Shown here one piece after another: positions 33,470-41,597 of a stretch of DNA of 44,802 nt. The stretch is from Planctomycetaceae bacterium (GTDB lineage Bacteria; Planctomycetota; Planctomycetia; Planctomycetales; Planctomycetaceae). The notes under the pieces were generated by a model, which was not told the origin of the DNA, made no database searches, and saw only the letters and a list, made by a program, of their open reading frames with translations. A program made the position numbers and the translations under genes. The stretch is from the NCBI GenBank assembly GCA_020850695.1, contig JADZEF010000314.1, positions 1 through 44,802 on the forward strand, given 5' to 3'. Numbering within the stretch: position 1 is the stretch's first letter; each line of letters begins with the position of its first letter.

Positions 33470-34739
33470 TCGGGGTCGACGGCCCCGGCACGCCCTTCGC
33501 AAAGGGCCAGTCGGCGGGCGTGTACTTCACGTCGAGCCACGGGGTCTCCAGGAACTTGTGGTCGTCCGCCAGGCTGTGCATCGCCGCATCGAGAATGCCG
33601 GTCGTCAGCAGCGTCCGCTCGAACGGGTACGACGGCTTGCCGGTGTGGATCATATTCTCGATCGCCCGCAACAGGTGCTCGAAGTGCCGGAAGGGACGAT
33701 CCTCTTCGCCCAGGTAGGCGACCACAAACGGATCCTTCCCGCGAATGCTCACCCCGCACGTGAAGTCGTGCGAGAAGCCGGTCCCCATCGCAACCGTCCC
33801 CTTCGTCCCGTCCTTGTATTCAATGAGATAGAACACCGCATCCTTGCTCATCTCGGTCGGACGTTTCTGCTTCCCGTTGTAGGGCGTCGGCGACGCCTTC
33901 ACGACCGCGTCGAACAGCGCCCGCGACCACCGCCCGTCCTTCTCGGCCTGCAGAATCCCCTCGCCGGAAACCGACTGCACCGACTTCACGCCGGTCTCGC
34001 CCCCCTTGCGGCGCTCGATCAGACACTGCAAGCCCTCCGTCGCATGAAAACCATAATGCTCCAGCCCGCCATAACCCAGGGCGATGGCCTCGGTGATTTC
34101 CGACCCCATCGGCACGCTCGCCGACGGCTCGCGCCACATCACGGGAACCGACGACCCCGCCATGAACGGAATCTTCATCTCGTAGATCGTGTCGGCCATG
34201 TGCTTCGCGTCAGCCCAGTAGGCCGAGAGGTGCTTGTCGCTGAACGTCGGCACCACCTTCCCGCACCGCTTGTACGTCGCCGCGACTTCATCGAACAGCC
34301 GCCGCCGCGGGTAAAGCGTCTGCTTCGTCTTCGGATCTTCGGGGTATTTGCCATGCTCTCCCACGATGATGACGCCGGCGACAGGCACCGTGTTCGTCCC
34401 GAGGCTCACCGCTTCGTCAATCGTCTTCGTGATCTTGAACCCGTGCTTCTTGGAGAGCGGCTCGCTCATGTCATCCTTGCCGACCTGGTCGACGTAGAGC
34501 GAGACAAGCTCAAGGTCGGGGCCGAGACCGCCATCCTGGTTCCACCCTTCGAGGATCTTTCCAATGATCACGTCGGCGTGCGAGTTGCGACGGTAGACGG
34601 TGACGACCCCCGCCACGGGGAGTTTCTTTCGCGGCTTCTCTTCACCAAAGGCCGGCCAGGATCCCGCACCAGCCATGGCAAGCCCGGCGGCTCCGAGGGA
34701 CCTGTGAAGAAACCGGCGGCGAGTGAGCGAGTGCGTCAT
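33465..34739 (-). CDS. Tat-exported Gfo/Idh/MocA-like protein
   Basis: 424 residues. The Tat signal TRRRFLHRSLGAAGLAMAGA is followed by a Rossmann-like region (PVAGVVTVYRRNSH, then DEAVSLGTNTVPVAGVIIVG). Conserved-looking blocks follow: PFMAGSSVPVMWREP, GYGGLEHYGFHATEGLQC, RRKGGETGVKSVQS. The layout fits secreted oxidoreductase-like proteins common in planctomycetes. A textbook GxGxxG nucleotide motif is not obvious, so enzymatic activity is uncertain. It heads a minus-strand pair with the MFS transporter and is divergent from the gene at 35045. Confidence 0.75.
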   Translation of the reverse strand: MTHSLTRRRFLHRSLGAAGLAMAGAGSWPAFGEEKPRKKLPVAGVVTVYRRNSHADVIIGKILEGWNQDGGLGPDLELVSLYVDQVGKDDMSEPLSKKHGFKITKTIDEAVSLGTNTVPVAGVIIVGEHGKYPEDPKTKQTLYPRRRLFDEVAATYKRCGKVVPTFSDKHLSAYWADAKHMADTIYEMKIPFMAGSSVPVMWREPSASVPMGSEITEAIALGYGGLEHYGFHATEGLQCLIERRKGGETGVKSVQSVSGEGILQAEKDGRWSRALFDAVVKASPTPYNGKQKRPTEMSKDAVFYLIEYKDGTKGTVAMGTGFSHDFTCGVSIRGKDPFVVAYLGEEDRPFRHFEHLLRAIENMIHTGKPSYPFERTLLTTGILDAAMHSLADDHKFLETPWLDVKYTPADWPFAKGVPGPSTPK

Positions 34740-34803
34740 GGGAATGCTGTCGGGTGAGAGGTGGGAGAGGGCAGTGGAACGCAGGGCAGGAGGACGCGTG
34801 ACA

Positions 34804-34838
34804 GCACCCAGGGTGCGGCTTGGAGCACCCTGGGTGCC
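34804..34838. repeat. Perfect 13-nt inverted repeat, family G
   Basis: GCACCCAGGGTGC (34804-34816) and GCACCCTGGGTGC (34826-34838) are exact reverse complements with a 9-nt spacer, and each is nearly self-palindromic. It lies in the 305-bp gap between divergent genes; nothing else was recognised in that gap. Confidence 0.85.
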
Positions 34839-35044
34839 GGATCAATGCATGTCTTAAATCCGCGGAATTCCGGGGGAAGGCGTCATCGAAGCCGCATCGG
34901 ACATGAGAGCGCTCGCGGAACGAGATGGGACCTCTGGAGAACGCCGCCGATCATATGTTGAACGATTGATGATTCCGAGCGTGCGAGATAGTAGACGGCG
35001 AGAGGGTCAGACGTCTGTGTGTGTTCCGATGCTAGGATGACCTG

Positions 35045-35338
35045 ATGGAAAACCGCCCGCCGCTCCATTCCCTGCCACCGGAAGAACTCGTTTTTCGCGT
35101 GACTTTGTGGAGCGCCGCAGTTCTTCTTGCGACTTACGTCGTTCCCGTCTGGCCGATCACGCTCCTCGCAGCGATGGTCGGCCCGCTCCTCTCCGGAACC
35201 GCGGTCGGACTTGGCATCTACGGATCGGCGCGATACCCGTCACTACGCATGTGGCGCACGACGACCGCGGCCGTATTGATCACGAGTCTTCTCGCTCTTC
35301 AACTTTGGCGGATTATTCTGGCGATCCCGCCACGATGA
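35045..35338 (+). CDS. Small membrane protein
   Basis: 97 residues, ATG 35045 with AGGATG upstream. Three hydrophobic stretches are visible: TLWSAAVLLATYVVPVWPIT, LLAAMVGPLLSGTAVGLGIY and TAAVLITSLLALQLWRIILA. No family recognised. It converges on the P450 gene with 36 bp between stops. Confidence 0.6.
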   Translation: MENRPPLHSLPPEELVFRVTLWSAAVLLATYVVPVWPITLLAAMVGPLLSGTAVGLGIYGSARYPSLRMWRTTTAAVLITSLLALQLWRIILAIPPR

Positions 35339-35374
35339 ATGAGGGACCTTCAACTGCGGCCGAAACGCACATCG

Positions 35375-36730
35375 TCAACCCGCCTTAGTGCGAATAGTCA
35401 TCATCAGCCCGCCCTTCGGCCGGATGGCGAGCAGCGGCTCGGGGACGACGGGTTCGGTTCGCGGGACCGCTTCAAGCCGGAATCGCTGCAGCGTCGTGGC
35501 GACGATCAGCGACATCTCGGCCAGAGCGAGCCCCTGGCCGATGCAGATGTGCGGGCCAGCGCCGAAGGGGATCCAGCTGTATTGCGGGATCGAGCTGATC
35601 CGCTCTTCGGAGAAGCGGTCGGGGTCGAAGCGGAGCGGGTCGGGAAAGAACCGCGGATCGCGCTGCGTGACCCACGGAAGGATGTAGATCCACGTCCCTT
35701 TCGGAAGCTGGAAGTTTCCGAGTTCGATGTCCTCGACCGTCTGCCGCACGAACAGGATCCAGACGGGCGGATACAGCCGGAGCGATTCGCGAATGACGCA
35801 GTCGGTGTATTTGAGCTTGGGAAGATCTTCGGCCGTGGCGGGGCGGTCGCCGAGGACTGTTGCCACTTCCTCGCGCAATCGTCGCTCAACTTCGGGATGG
35901 GTGGAGATGAGGTGCCACGCCCATGCGAGCCCCGCGGCGGACGAATCGTGTCCGGCGTTGAACATCGTGATGGCTTCGTCGCGGGCCTGCTGGTCGGACA
36001 TCCCGCGGCCGTCCCCTTCCTCGTCGACCGCCATCAGCAGCATCGAGAGGAGGTCCCCCTTGTCTTGGCCCGAGGCCCGCCGTTCGCGGATTGTGTTCCG
36101 CATGAGGGTGTCGAGCGTGCGGATGGCCCACCGCTTGCGGCGCTTGGTGCGCGTGGGCACCCAGTCGGGCACCTTGATGAGCGTCGAAAGCTCGGCGGCG
36201 AAGATCTCCGAGAGTGTCCGCACCGCCTCGCCCATCTCGGACGCCTGCCCCGTCAGTTCGAGGTCGTAGAACAGCTTGGCGATGATCTCGAGAGTGAGGT
36301 GCGTCATCTCGTCAACGATGTTCCGCGTCTCGCCCGGCTTCCAGCGATCGAGAAACTGCGTCGTCCGCTCGACGATGGTCGCGGCATACTTGCCGAGCCG
36401 CCGCGGATGAAAGGCGGGTTGCAGAAGTCGACGCTGCCGCAGCCAGAAATCCCCTTCCGTCACGACAAGCCCTTCGCCGTCGATCTGACGCAGCGCATTG
36501 AGCGTTCGCGGTTCCTTGCGGAAGAACCGCGCCCGCGTCACCAGCACCTCGCGAATCAGATCGGGGTTGTTGCACAGACACGCCTTCACCGGCCCCATCC
36601 GCAGCCCCGCGAGGTCGCCGTAGGTCCGCGAGACCTCGGTCAGGAATCCGAGCGGGTCGCGGGAGAACTCCCGCGCGAGGGACATGCCGAAGAACGATCC
36701 CGTCGGGCCGGAGGGAAAGTGACGTGTCAA
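35375..36730 (-). CDS. Cytochrome P450
   Basis: 451 residues. The C-helix motif is WLRQRRLLQPAFHP (97-110). The I-helix AGHDSS (259-264) has Ser where Thr is usual. ExxR is ESLR (315-318). The haem loop is FGAGPHICIGQ with Cys396. It should be a soluble monooxygenase using electrons from a ferredoxin or similar; no redox partner is encoded nearby. The start is TTG 36730: the residues FPSGPTGSFFG before the first internal ATG (36685) match a normal P450 N-terminus, and a stop lies in frame upstream. Substrate unknown. Confidence 0.95.
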   Translation of the reverse strand: MTRHFPSGPTGSFFGMSLAREFSRDPLGFLTEVSRTYGDLAGLRMGPVKACLCNNPDLIREVLVTRARFFRKEPRTLNALRQIDGEGLVVTEGDFWLRQRRLLQPAFHPRRLGKYAATIVERTTQFLDRWKPGETRNIVDEMTHLTLEIIAKLFYDLELTGQASEMGEAVRTLSEIFAAELSTLIKVPDWVPTRTKRRKRWAIRTLDTLMRNTIRERRASGQDKGDLLSMLLMAVDEEGDGRGMSDQQARDEAITMFNAGHDSSAAGLAWAWHLISTHPEVERRLREEVATVLGDRPATAEDLPKLKYTDCVIRESLRLYPPVWILFVRQTVEDIELGNFQLPKGTWIYILPWVTQRDPRFFPDPLRFDPDRFSEERISSIPQYSWIPFGAGPHICIGQGLALAEMSLIVATTLQRFRLEAVPRTEPVVPEPLLAIRPKGGLMMTIRTKAG

Positions 36731-36904
36731 GGGAGGAACGCTCCGAAGGGTCGCCGGTCGTCGTCAATCAACAAAGAGGCCCATCACCAGGGATAAACGA
36801 ACGACCCCCCTGTCGAACCATTCCCGAACTCGGGAAATCGAGCCATTCTCTCGTGCAAACCATCGTTGATCCGGGGAATCGCTCACTTCGGGCCACTCTT
36901 GCAA

Positions 36905-36987
36905 ATGACAACTGACCAATGATCAATGACCAACGATCAATTGGTCCTTGGTCCCTGGTCATCGGCCGTTGGTCATTGTTCATTGGC
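36905..36987. repeat. Inverted repeat built from ATGACCAA words, family F
   Basis: The left arm contains CCAATGATCAATGACCAACG. The right arm contains its complement with one change (CGTTGGTCATTGTTCATTGG). Both arms repeat the word TGACCAA / TTGGTCA. A small hairpin GGCCTG / CAGGCC follows at 36985-36999. No gene is seen in the whole gap 36731-37081. Confidence 0.82.
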
Positions 36988-37081
36988 CTGCAGACAGGCC
37001 GGAAAACTGCCGTTTTGGCTTCCGATGGCATTTTCTACAATCCCCGCCCGCCCCAGGGAACCGATCCGCACGGAGTCGCGC

Positions 37082-37999
37082 ATGTCGGCCGTTCGATCCT
37101 CACGTCATCGCCGCCGCACTAACCCCGTCGAACGGATGCTGTCCCTCGCCCGCCCCGGCTCATCGCTGCCCGAAGCCGCCGATTCCATCGTCCGCCTCGT
37201 GAGGCCGCGGCACATCGGTATGGCAGTCCGCGACTTCTCGCACGCGTGCCTCATCCGCCTCGTCGACTTCCCCGAGATGCCCCTTCGCACCGCGGCCGTC
37301 GAAACCGTGAAGGCCGGCCACACGGCCCTCATCATCCGCAGCGAGTTTCCGGTCAACGATCATCCCGTTCCCGCCGCTTACAAACGCGTGCGGCGCTCGG
37401 CCTGGTGGAAGCGGATCGGCGATCTCTTCCGCCGCAATGCCTGCCAGCGCAACTTCGAACTCGGGCTCGAACTGCTGCGGCGCGGCATCGCCACGGCGCG
37501 GCCGCTGGCGGTGATCATCCCGCGCCGCGGGAGCGGGTCGGTCGACAGCTTCCTCGCGACCGAGTGGATCGAAGGGGGCTCGAACCTCTATCGCTTTCTG
37601 GGTGAACTTCAAGCGATGCCCGTCGAGCAGCGTCGACTTGTGCTGCCGAGCGTCTGCCGTGCGGTGGGGTCGCTGCTCGGACGCATGCATGGACAAGGGG
37701 TCGCTCATCGCGACCTCAAGCCGGGGAATATCCTCGTGCGGAGTGGGCGAACGATCTCCGAAGCATTCGTCGTCGACCTCGACGGGGTGACGCTGCACCG
37801 CGATGTGAACCCCGCGTTGCGTGCCCGCAACGTGTCGCGGCTGGTCGTGACGCTCACGTCGAAGTGTCGACTCGTGAGCCTCAGCAATCTGCGCCGCGGG
37901 TTGGCGGCTTATCTCGCGGGTTGTGGCGGGACGGCTGCCGACTGGAAGACGGTGTGGCGCGCGATCGCCAGAGAAACCGCGCGCCGCGCGAAGCACTGA
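37082..37999 (+). CDS. Lipopolysaccharide kinase (WaaP/Kdo kinase)-like protein
   Basis: 305 residues from ATG 37082; the longer open frame from 36926 is translated repeat. The kinase-like core has a basic N-lobe (AYKRVRRSAWWKRIGDLFRR, ACQRNFELGLELLRRGIATA), LATEWIEGGSNLY, the catalytic loop GVAHRDLKPGNILV and a metal-binding VVDLDGV. This is the pattern of the WaaP/Kdo-kinase family that phosphorylates lipid A core sugars. The physiological substrate in planctomycetes is not known to me. It is a single gene, divergent from the P450. Confidence 0.85.
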   Translation: MSAVRSSRHRRRTNPVERMLSLARPGSSLPEAADSIVRLVRPRHIGMAVRDFSHACLIRLVDFPEMPLRTAAVETVKAGHTALIIRSEFPVNDHPVPAAYKRVRRSAWWKRIGDLFRRNACQRNFELGLELLRRGIATARPLAVIIPRRGSGSVDSFLATEWIEGGSNLYRFLGELQAMPVEQRRLVLPSVCRAVGSLLGRMHGQGVAHRDLKPGNILVRSGRTISEAFVVDLDGVTLHRDVNPALRARNVSRLVVTLTSKCRLVSLSNLRRGLAAYLAGCGGTAADWKTVWRAIARETARRAKH

Positions 38000-38113
38000 C
38001 GGCTTCATCTTGGACCGTCGCAAGGGCACGAGTGCCCGCGCTCCGTCCCGACGCCCATTCCCCGCGAAGCTTCGCCTGGATTCCCGAGACTATTCGACGG
38101 CCGGGCTCGTTCG

Positions 38114-38776
38114 TCAGCCAATCGCCCGCTTGGCCCCACGCACAAACGCCCGCATCCGCTCCGGGTTCTTCACGCCCGGCGACGACTCGATCCCACTGCT
38201 CACGTCGACACCCCACGGCTTCACGCGTTCAATGGCCGCGGCGACATTCTCCGCTTCGAGTCCTCCCGCCAGCACGAGCGGCGGCCACTCGCCCGACCGG
38301 TATTCCAGGGCCACGATCTCCCAGGGAGCCGTCGCGCCGGTTCCGCCATAACTGCCCGAAACGCGGGCATCGATCAGGCACCTCCACGGGATAGCCCCCA
38401 GCCGCCCGCACGAGGCGAGATACTCCGCGACCTCCCCGCACCCTTCCTCACCCACGCGAAAGGCCCGCATCACCCGCGCCGCGGGAAGCCGTTCTTTCAG
38501 CGATGCCACAAACGCCGGCGGCTCGTCCCCATGCAGCTGAATCGTCGTCAGCCCGCACGACGCCGAGATCGACTCAATCTGCTCGACGTCGGCATTCACA
38601 AAGAGCCCGATCGCTTCGACGGACGGCGGCAACACCTCGACGATCTGCCGGGCCATCTCCGGAGCGACATAGCGGGGCGAGCGGGCGAAGAAATTCAGCC
38701 CAATCGCATCGGCCCCGCACTCGGCGGCGAGCCGAGCCGTCTCAACATCCCGAATCCCGCACAGCTTCACCCACAT
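38114..38776 (-). CDS. trpF: Phosphoribosylanthranilate isomerase
   Basis: 220 residues. VKLCGIRDVETARLAAECGA at the N-terminus contains the catalytic Cys. GADAIGLNFFARSPRYV, QLHGDEPP, LAGGLEAENV and GVDVSSGIESSPGVKN are the standard TrpF motifs. It catalyses the third step of tryptophan synthesis from anthranilate. ATG 38776 is the family start. No other trp gene is in the window. A 9-bp hairpin lies in its upstream region at 38853-38882. Confidence 0.96.
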   Translation of the reverse strand: MWVKLCGIRDVETARLAAECGADAIGLNFFARSPRYVAPEMARQIVEVLPPSVEAIGLFVNADVEQIESISASCGLTTIQLHGDEPPAFVASLKERLPAARVMRAFRVGEEGCGEVAEYLASCGRLGAIPWRCLIDARVSGSYGGTGATAPWEIVALEYRSGEWPPLVLAGGLEAENVAAAIERVKPWGVDVSSGIESSPGVKNPERMRAFVRGAKRAIG

Positions 38777-38852
38777 CCTCGCAACCGCCCTTACTCAAAG
38801 CGCCGTGATCAGCGGTAATGGAAGATGGGTGCCCGGCTCTGAGGCTTCGCGA

Positions 38853-38882
38853 AGGCCCGGAACGCCCGCAGAATCCGGGCCT
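38853..38882. other. Perfect 9-bp hairpin between trpF and the YaiI gene
   Basis: AGGCCCGGA (38853-38861) pairs exactly with TCCGGGCCT (38874-38882) around a 12-nt loop. It sits 77 bp upstream of trpF, so it would lie in the trpF leader if transcription starts above it. No T run follows in either direction. A leader peptide with Trp codons was not found. Confidence 0.5.
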
Positions 38883-39038
38883 CCCCTTCGGTCAGACCCG
38901 GCCACCCATGACATCTCTCGAAGGCGACGTGCCTTCATGATACCGCATTCTTCGATCGCCCGAGGTGTCACACGTCGCCCGGCCATGTGTTACCATCAGA
39001 AATGTGCTACGAAACCCTTCCCGAGAGAGTCGGTGCCG

Positions 39039-39485
39039 ATGCGAATCTGGGTTGATGCCGATGCCTGCCCGGGCGACGTCAAAGAATTGCTCTACCGGGC
39101 CGCCGACAAACGCAAGGTGACGATGATCTTCGTCGCCAACCAGCCGGTGCGAACGCCTCGCTCCGAGTATCTCTCGAGCATCTGCGTCCCCGGCGGCATG
39201 AACATGGCCGACCGCCACATCGTCGACCAGGTGGAGCCGGGAGACCTTGTCATCACGGCCGACATTCCGTTGGCAGCCGCCGTCATCGACAAAGGGGCCG
39301 AAGCCCTCGAATTCCGCGGCGAACTCTTCACCGCGACCAGCATCGGCGAGCGGCTGGCGGCCCGCAACTTGCTCGACCAGCTTCGCGGCGGCGGCCTGAT
39401 CACCGGCGGCCCGGCGGGCTACTCGTCCAACGACCGCCAGGCGTTCGCCAACCAGTTTGACCGCTGGCTGACGAAGAAGCGATAA
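39039..39485 (+). CDS. YaiI/YqxD family protein (UPF0178)
   Basis: 148 residues from ATG 39039; GAGAGAG lies upstream. MRIWVDADACPGDVKELLYR is the family hallmark and the residues around GDLVITADIPLAAAVI complete a PIN-like acidic pattern. The longer open frame from 38805 is non-coding leader. The family resembles PIN/NYN nucleases by acidic residues, but its function is not established. Confidence 0.92.
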   Translation: MRIWVDADACPGDVKELLYRAADKRKVTMIFVANQPVRTPRSEYLSSICVPGGMNMADRHIVDQVEPGDLVITADIPLAAAVIDKGAEALEFRGELFTATSIGERLAARNLLDQLRGGGLITGGPAGYSSNDRQAFANQFDRWLTKKR

Positions 39486-39513
39486 CACGGACCGTCCGGT
39501 GTTCGAGGAAGCC

Positions 39514-39792
39514 ATGGTGATCGAACTCAGCATCTGCGCAGCGATCGTGATCGGTCTGTTCGGGCCGAGGATCTGGTACCACATCCGGCGTCACATCGGC
39601 TATCGCTGTGAGTGCGGACAAGGGCGGGTGAAATCATACCCCGATCTTTTGACTGATACGTTTGGCGTGACCACACGCCCGCCTCGCCATTGGGATTGTG
39701 ACTTGTGTGGCGCAGGTTTCGTCGAGACCAGAACCAGGTGGAGCTACAAGTTGGTCCGAACTCAGAAGGCTCGCGCCGGTTACACTGCCTGA
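39514..39792 (+). CDS. Small membrane-anchored zinc-ribbon-like protein
   Basis: 92 residues from ATG 39514, with GAGGAAG upstream. An N-terminal hydrophobic segment (IELSICAAIVIGLFG) is followed by CECG (Cys32, Cys34) and DCDLCG (Cys62, Cys65), a plausible four-Cys zinc site, and a basic tail. It starts 28 bp after the YaiI-like gene on the same strand. No family recognised. Confidence 0.6.
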   Translation: MVIELSICAAIVIGLFGPRIWYHIRRHIGYRCECGQGRVKSYPDLLTDTFGVTTRPPRHWDCDLCGAGFVETRTRWSYKLVRTQKARAGYTA

Positions 39793-39858
39793 TGTCCTTC
39801 GAATGTTCTTATCGTCCAGCGCTCGCATCCTTCCTGAAAGTCGTTTCTGGAGTCTCTC

Positions 39859-40536
39859 GTGCTGGCCTCTCCGACCGCAGCGGTCATCTTCGACGTCGAT
39901 GGCGTCCTGGTCGATTCCTACAACGCGCACCGCAACGGCTGGATGCGGCTGGCGAATGAACTCGGCGTCCCCTACAGCGAGCCCGAGTTCCTGCGCGACT
40001 TCGGCCGCACCGCCCGCGAAGTCCTGACCGAAGTCTTCGCCCCGCACTGCGCCCTCCTCACGCCCGACAAGATCCCCGAGGTCGAAGCCCGCAAGGAAGC
40101 CCTCTATCGCGAAGAAGTCGACATGGACTTCCCCGCGATGGATGGAGCCCTGGAACTGATCGAATCCCTGCTCGCCGCGGGAATCAAAGTCGGCGTCGGC
40201 TCGTCGGGTCCGCCGGAGAACGTGGCGCTGGTGCTGCGACACTTGCGCATCACCGATCGCATCCAGGCGGCGGTGAACGGTTCCGAAGTCCCCCGCGGAA
40301 AGCCCGACCCGGCGATCTTTTTGACGGCCGCCAGCCGCCTGGGCGTCGACCCGAAGCGTTGCGTGGTGGTCGAAGATGCCCGCCCGGGACTGAAGGCCGC
40401 TCGCGCTGCGGGGATGAAGTGCATTGCACTGGTGAGCACCGGACACACTCCGGAAGAGCTTTCCGAAGCCGATGAAGTGGTCGCGTTCTTGCGCGAAGTC
40501 ACTCCTGACCGCATTCGCCAGTTGTTGACGAAATGA
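39859..40536 (+). CDS. HAD superfamily phosphatase/phosphomutase (subfamily IA)
   Basis: 225 residues. Motif I is FDVDGVLVDS (Asp12, Asp14). Motif II is VGVGSSGPPENV, and the Lys is in RGKPDPAIF. Motif III/IV is CVVVEDARPGLKAARAAG. This pattern is shared by beta-phosphoglucomutase and phosphoglycolate phosphatase-like enzymes; the substrate is open. The start is GTG 39859, with GGAG 7 nt upstream. ATGA at its end overlaps a possible ATG of the next gene's frame. Confidence 0.92.
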   Translation: MLASPTAAVIFDVDGVLVDSYNAHRNGWMRLANELGVPYSEPEFLRDFGRTAREVLTEVFAPHCALLTPDKIPEVEARKEALYREEVDMDFPAMDGALELIESLLAAGIKVGVGSSGPPENVALVLRHLRITDRIQAAVNGSEVPRGKPDPAIFLTAASRLGVDPKRCVVVEDARPGLKAARAAGMKCIALVSTGHTPEELSEADEVVAFLREVTPDRIRQLLTK

Positions 40537-40580
40537 ATCGGTGGCTCGAAGTTCTGCCATTCCTTGCGCCGGGTGACAGC

Positions 40581-41474
40581 ATGCGAACTTTCTTTTCCAT
40601 GTCGATGTTTGTGGTGATGACAGGCCTTCTATTGACGTCGGCCGGCTGCGGCGTCGACACGGCGGGCCCTGGCAAGGCACCGGGAGCCGTTGCGGGTGGA
40701 CCGCCGGCCGTCGCCGGGCCGAAGACTTATCCGGTTCCGCCGCCCGACACGTCGCTCTCAATCGACGAGTATCTCAAGGCGGGAATGCCGGCTCCCGATC
40801 GGGAATGGCACAGCGTCGACATGGAAACCGCTGACCGGATTCTGACGTCGCTGACGACGACGGACTACGCCGCTCTTCCCCGCTTTCAGAGCAGCAGATC
40901 GGGAGCCATGTTCGACCGGATCACGAGTCGGGACAATCTGGTCCTGTTCAAGACGGATGCGTTACCGAACGAGTTGCGCGTTCCGACGTTTCTGGCCTAC
41001 TACAAGTCACACAATGAGATCTACAAGAGATACCTTTCCGGATATATCCAGAAGAAGGTCACTGTGAACGAGTTGATCGAGCTGAGCGGTTCCACGTTGC
41101 GAGGCTCCGCCCTGCTGGCGGAGTTGGTGAACCAGTTTTCTCCGCCGCTCGACAAGAACGATCCCAACTTCGCCACGCGTTCGCAGGGGTTGACTCAGGC
41201 GAAGCGCGGTCTGGCGATCACCGTCGGCGGCGCGTTGACCATGGTCTCGGACACTCAAAACAGTCCGCCCTCGGACCGAAAAAGATTGCTGGCGGCGCTG
41301 GACGAAACGTTTCCCGTGATCCTGCCCGAGCTGCTGGAAGCCAGTCAGACGGAGATCGTCACACGGCTCCGAACGATGTCGCAGAGTCCTGATCTGCAGG
41401 AGCTGCAGCCCGAACTGGGAGCGTTGGCGGAGAAGGCCAAGGCCCTCACCGAACGAAAGAAGCCGACCCCGTAA
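40581..41474 (+). CDS. Lipoprotein of unknown function
   Basis: 297 residues from ATG 40581. The signal peptide MRTFFSMSMFVVMTGLLL is followed by the lipobox TSAGC (Cys23). A Pro/Gly/Ala linker leads to a mostly helical domain, e.g. YLSGYIQKKVTVNELIELSG and KRLLAALDETFPVILPELLE. ATG 40533 overlaps the previous stop, but would put 16 residues ahead of the signal peptide. It would be anchored by a lipid outside the cytoplasmic membrane. No family recognised. Confidence 0.75.
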   Translation: MRTFFSMSMFVVMTGLLLTSAGCGVDTAGPGKAPGAVAGGPPAVAGPKTYPVPPPDTSLSIDEYLKAGMPAPDREWHSVDMETADRILTSLTTTDYAALPRFQSSRSGAMFDRITSRDNLVLFKTDALPNELRVPTFLAYYKSHNEIYKRYLSGYIQKKVTVNELIELSGSTLRGSALLAELVNQFSPPLDKNDPNFATRSQGLTQAKRGLAITVGGALTMVSDTQNSPPSDRKRLLAALDETFPVILPELLEASQTEIVTRLRTMSQSPDLQELQPELGALAEKAKALTERKKPTP

Positions 41475-41597
41475 TTTCGGATTCAAGGAGATTTGTTCAG
41501 AGTGGGGCAGCCGCAGTTCAGTTCTCTCCTGGAGTCGGTGTTCGTTACATTTCCGGAGTTCGCCCGCCGGATTCTCCCTAGACCAATTCCACGCCAC

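Noticed and set aside
41475-41597. Glycine riboswitch before gcvPB
   Set aside because: No glycine-aptamer-like conserved core was found in the short leader.
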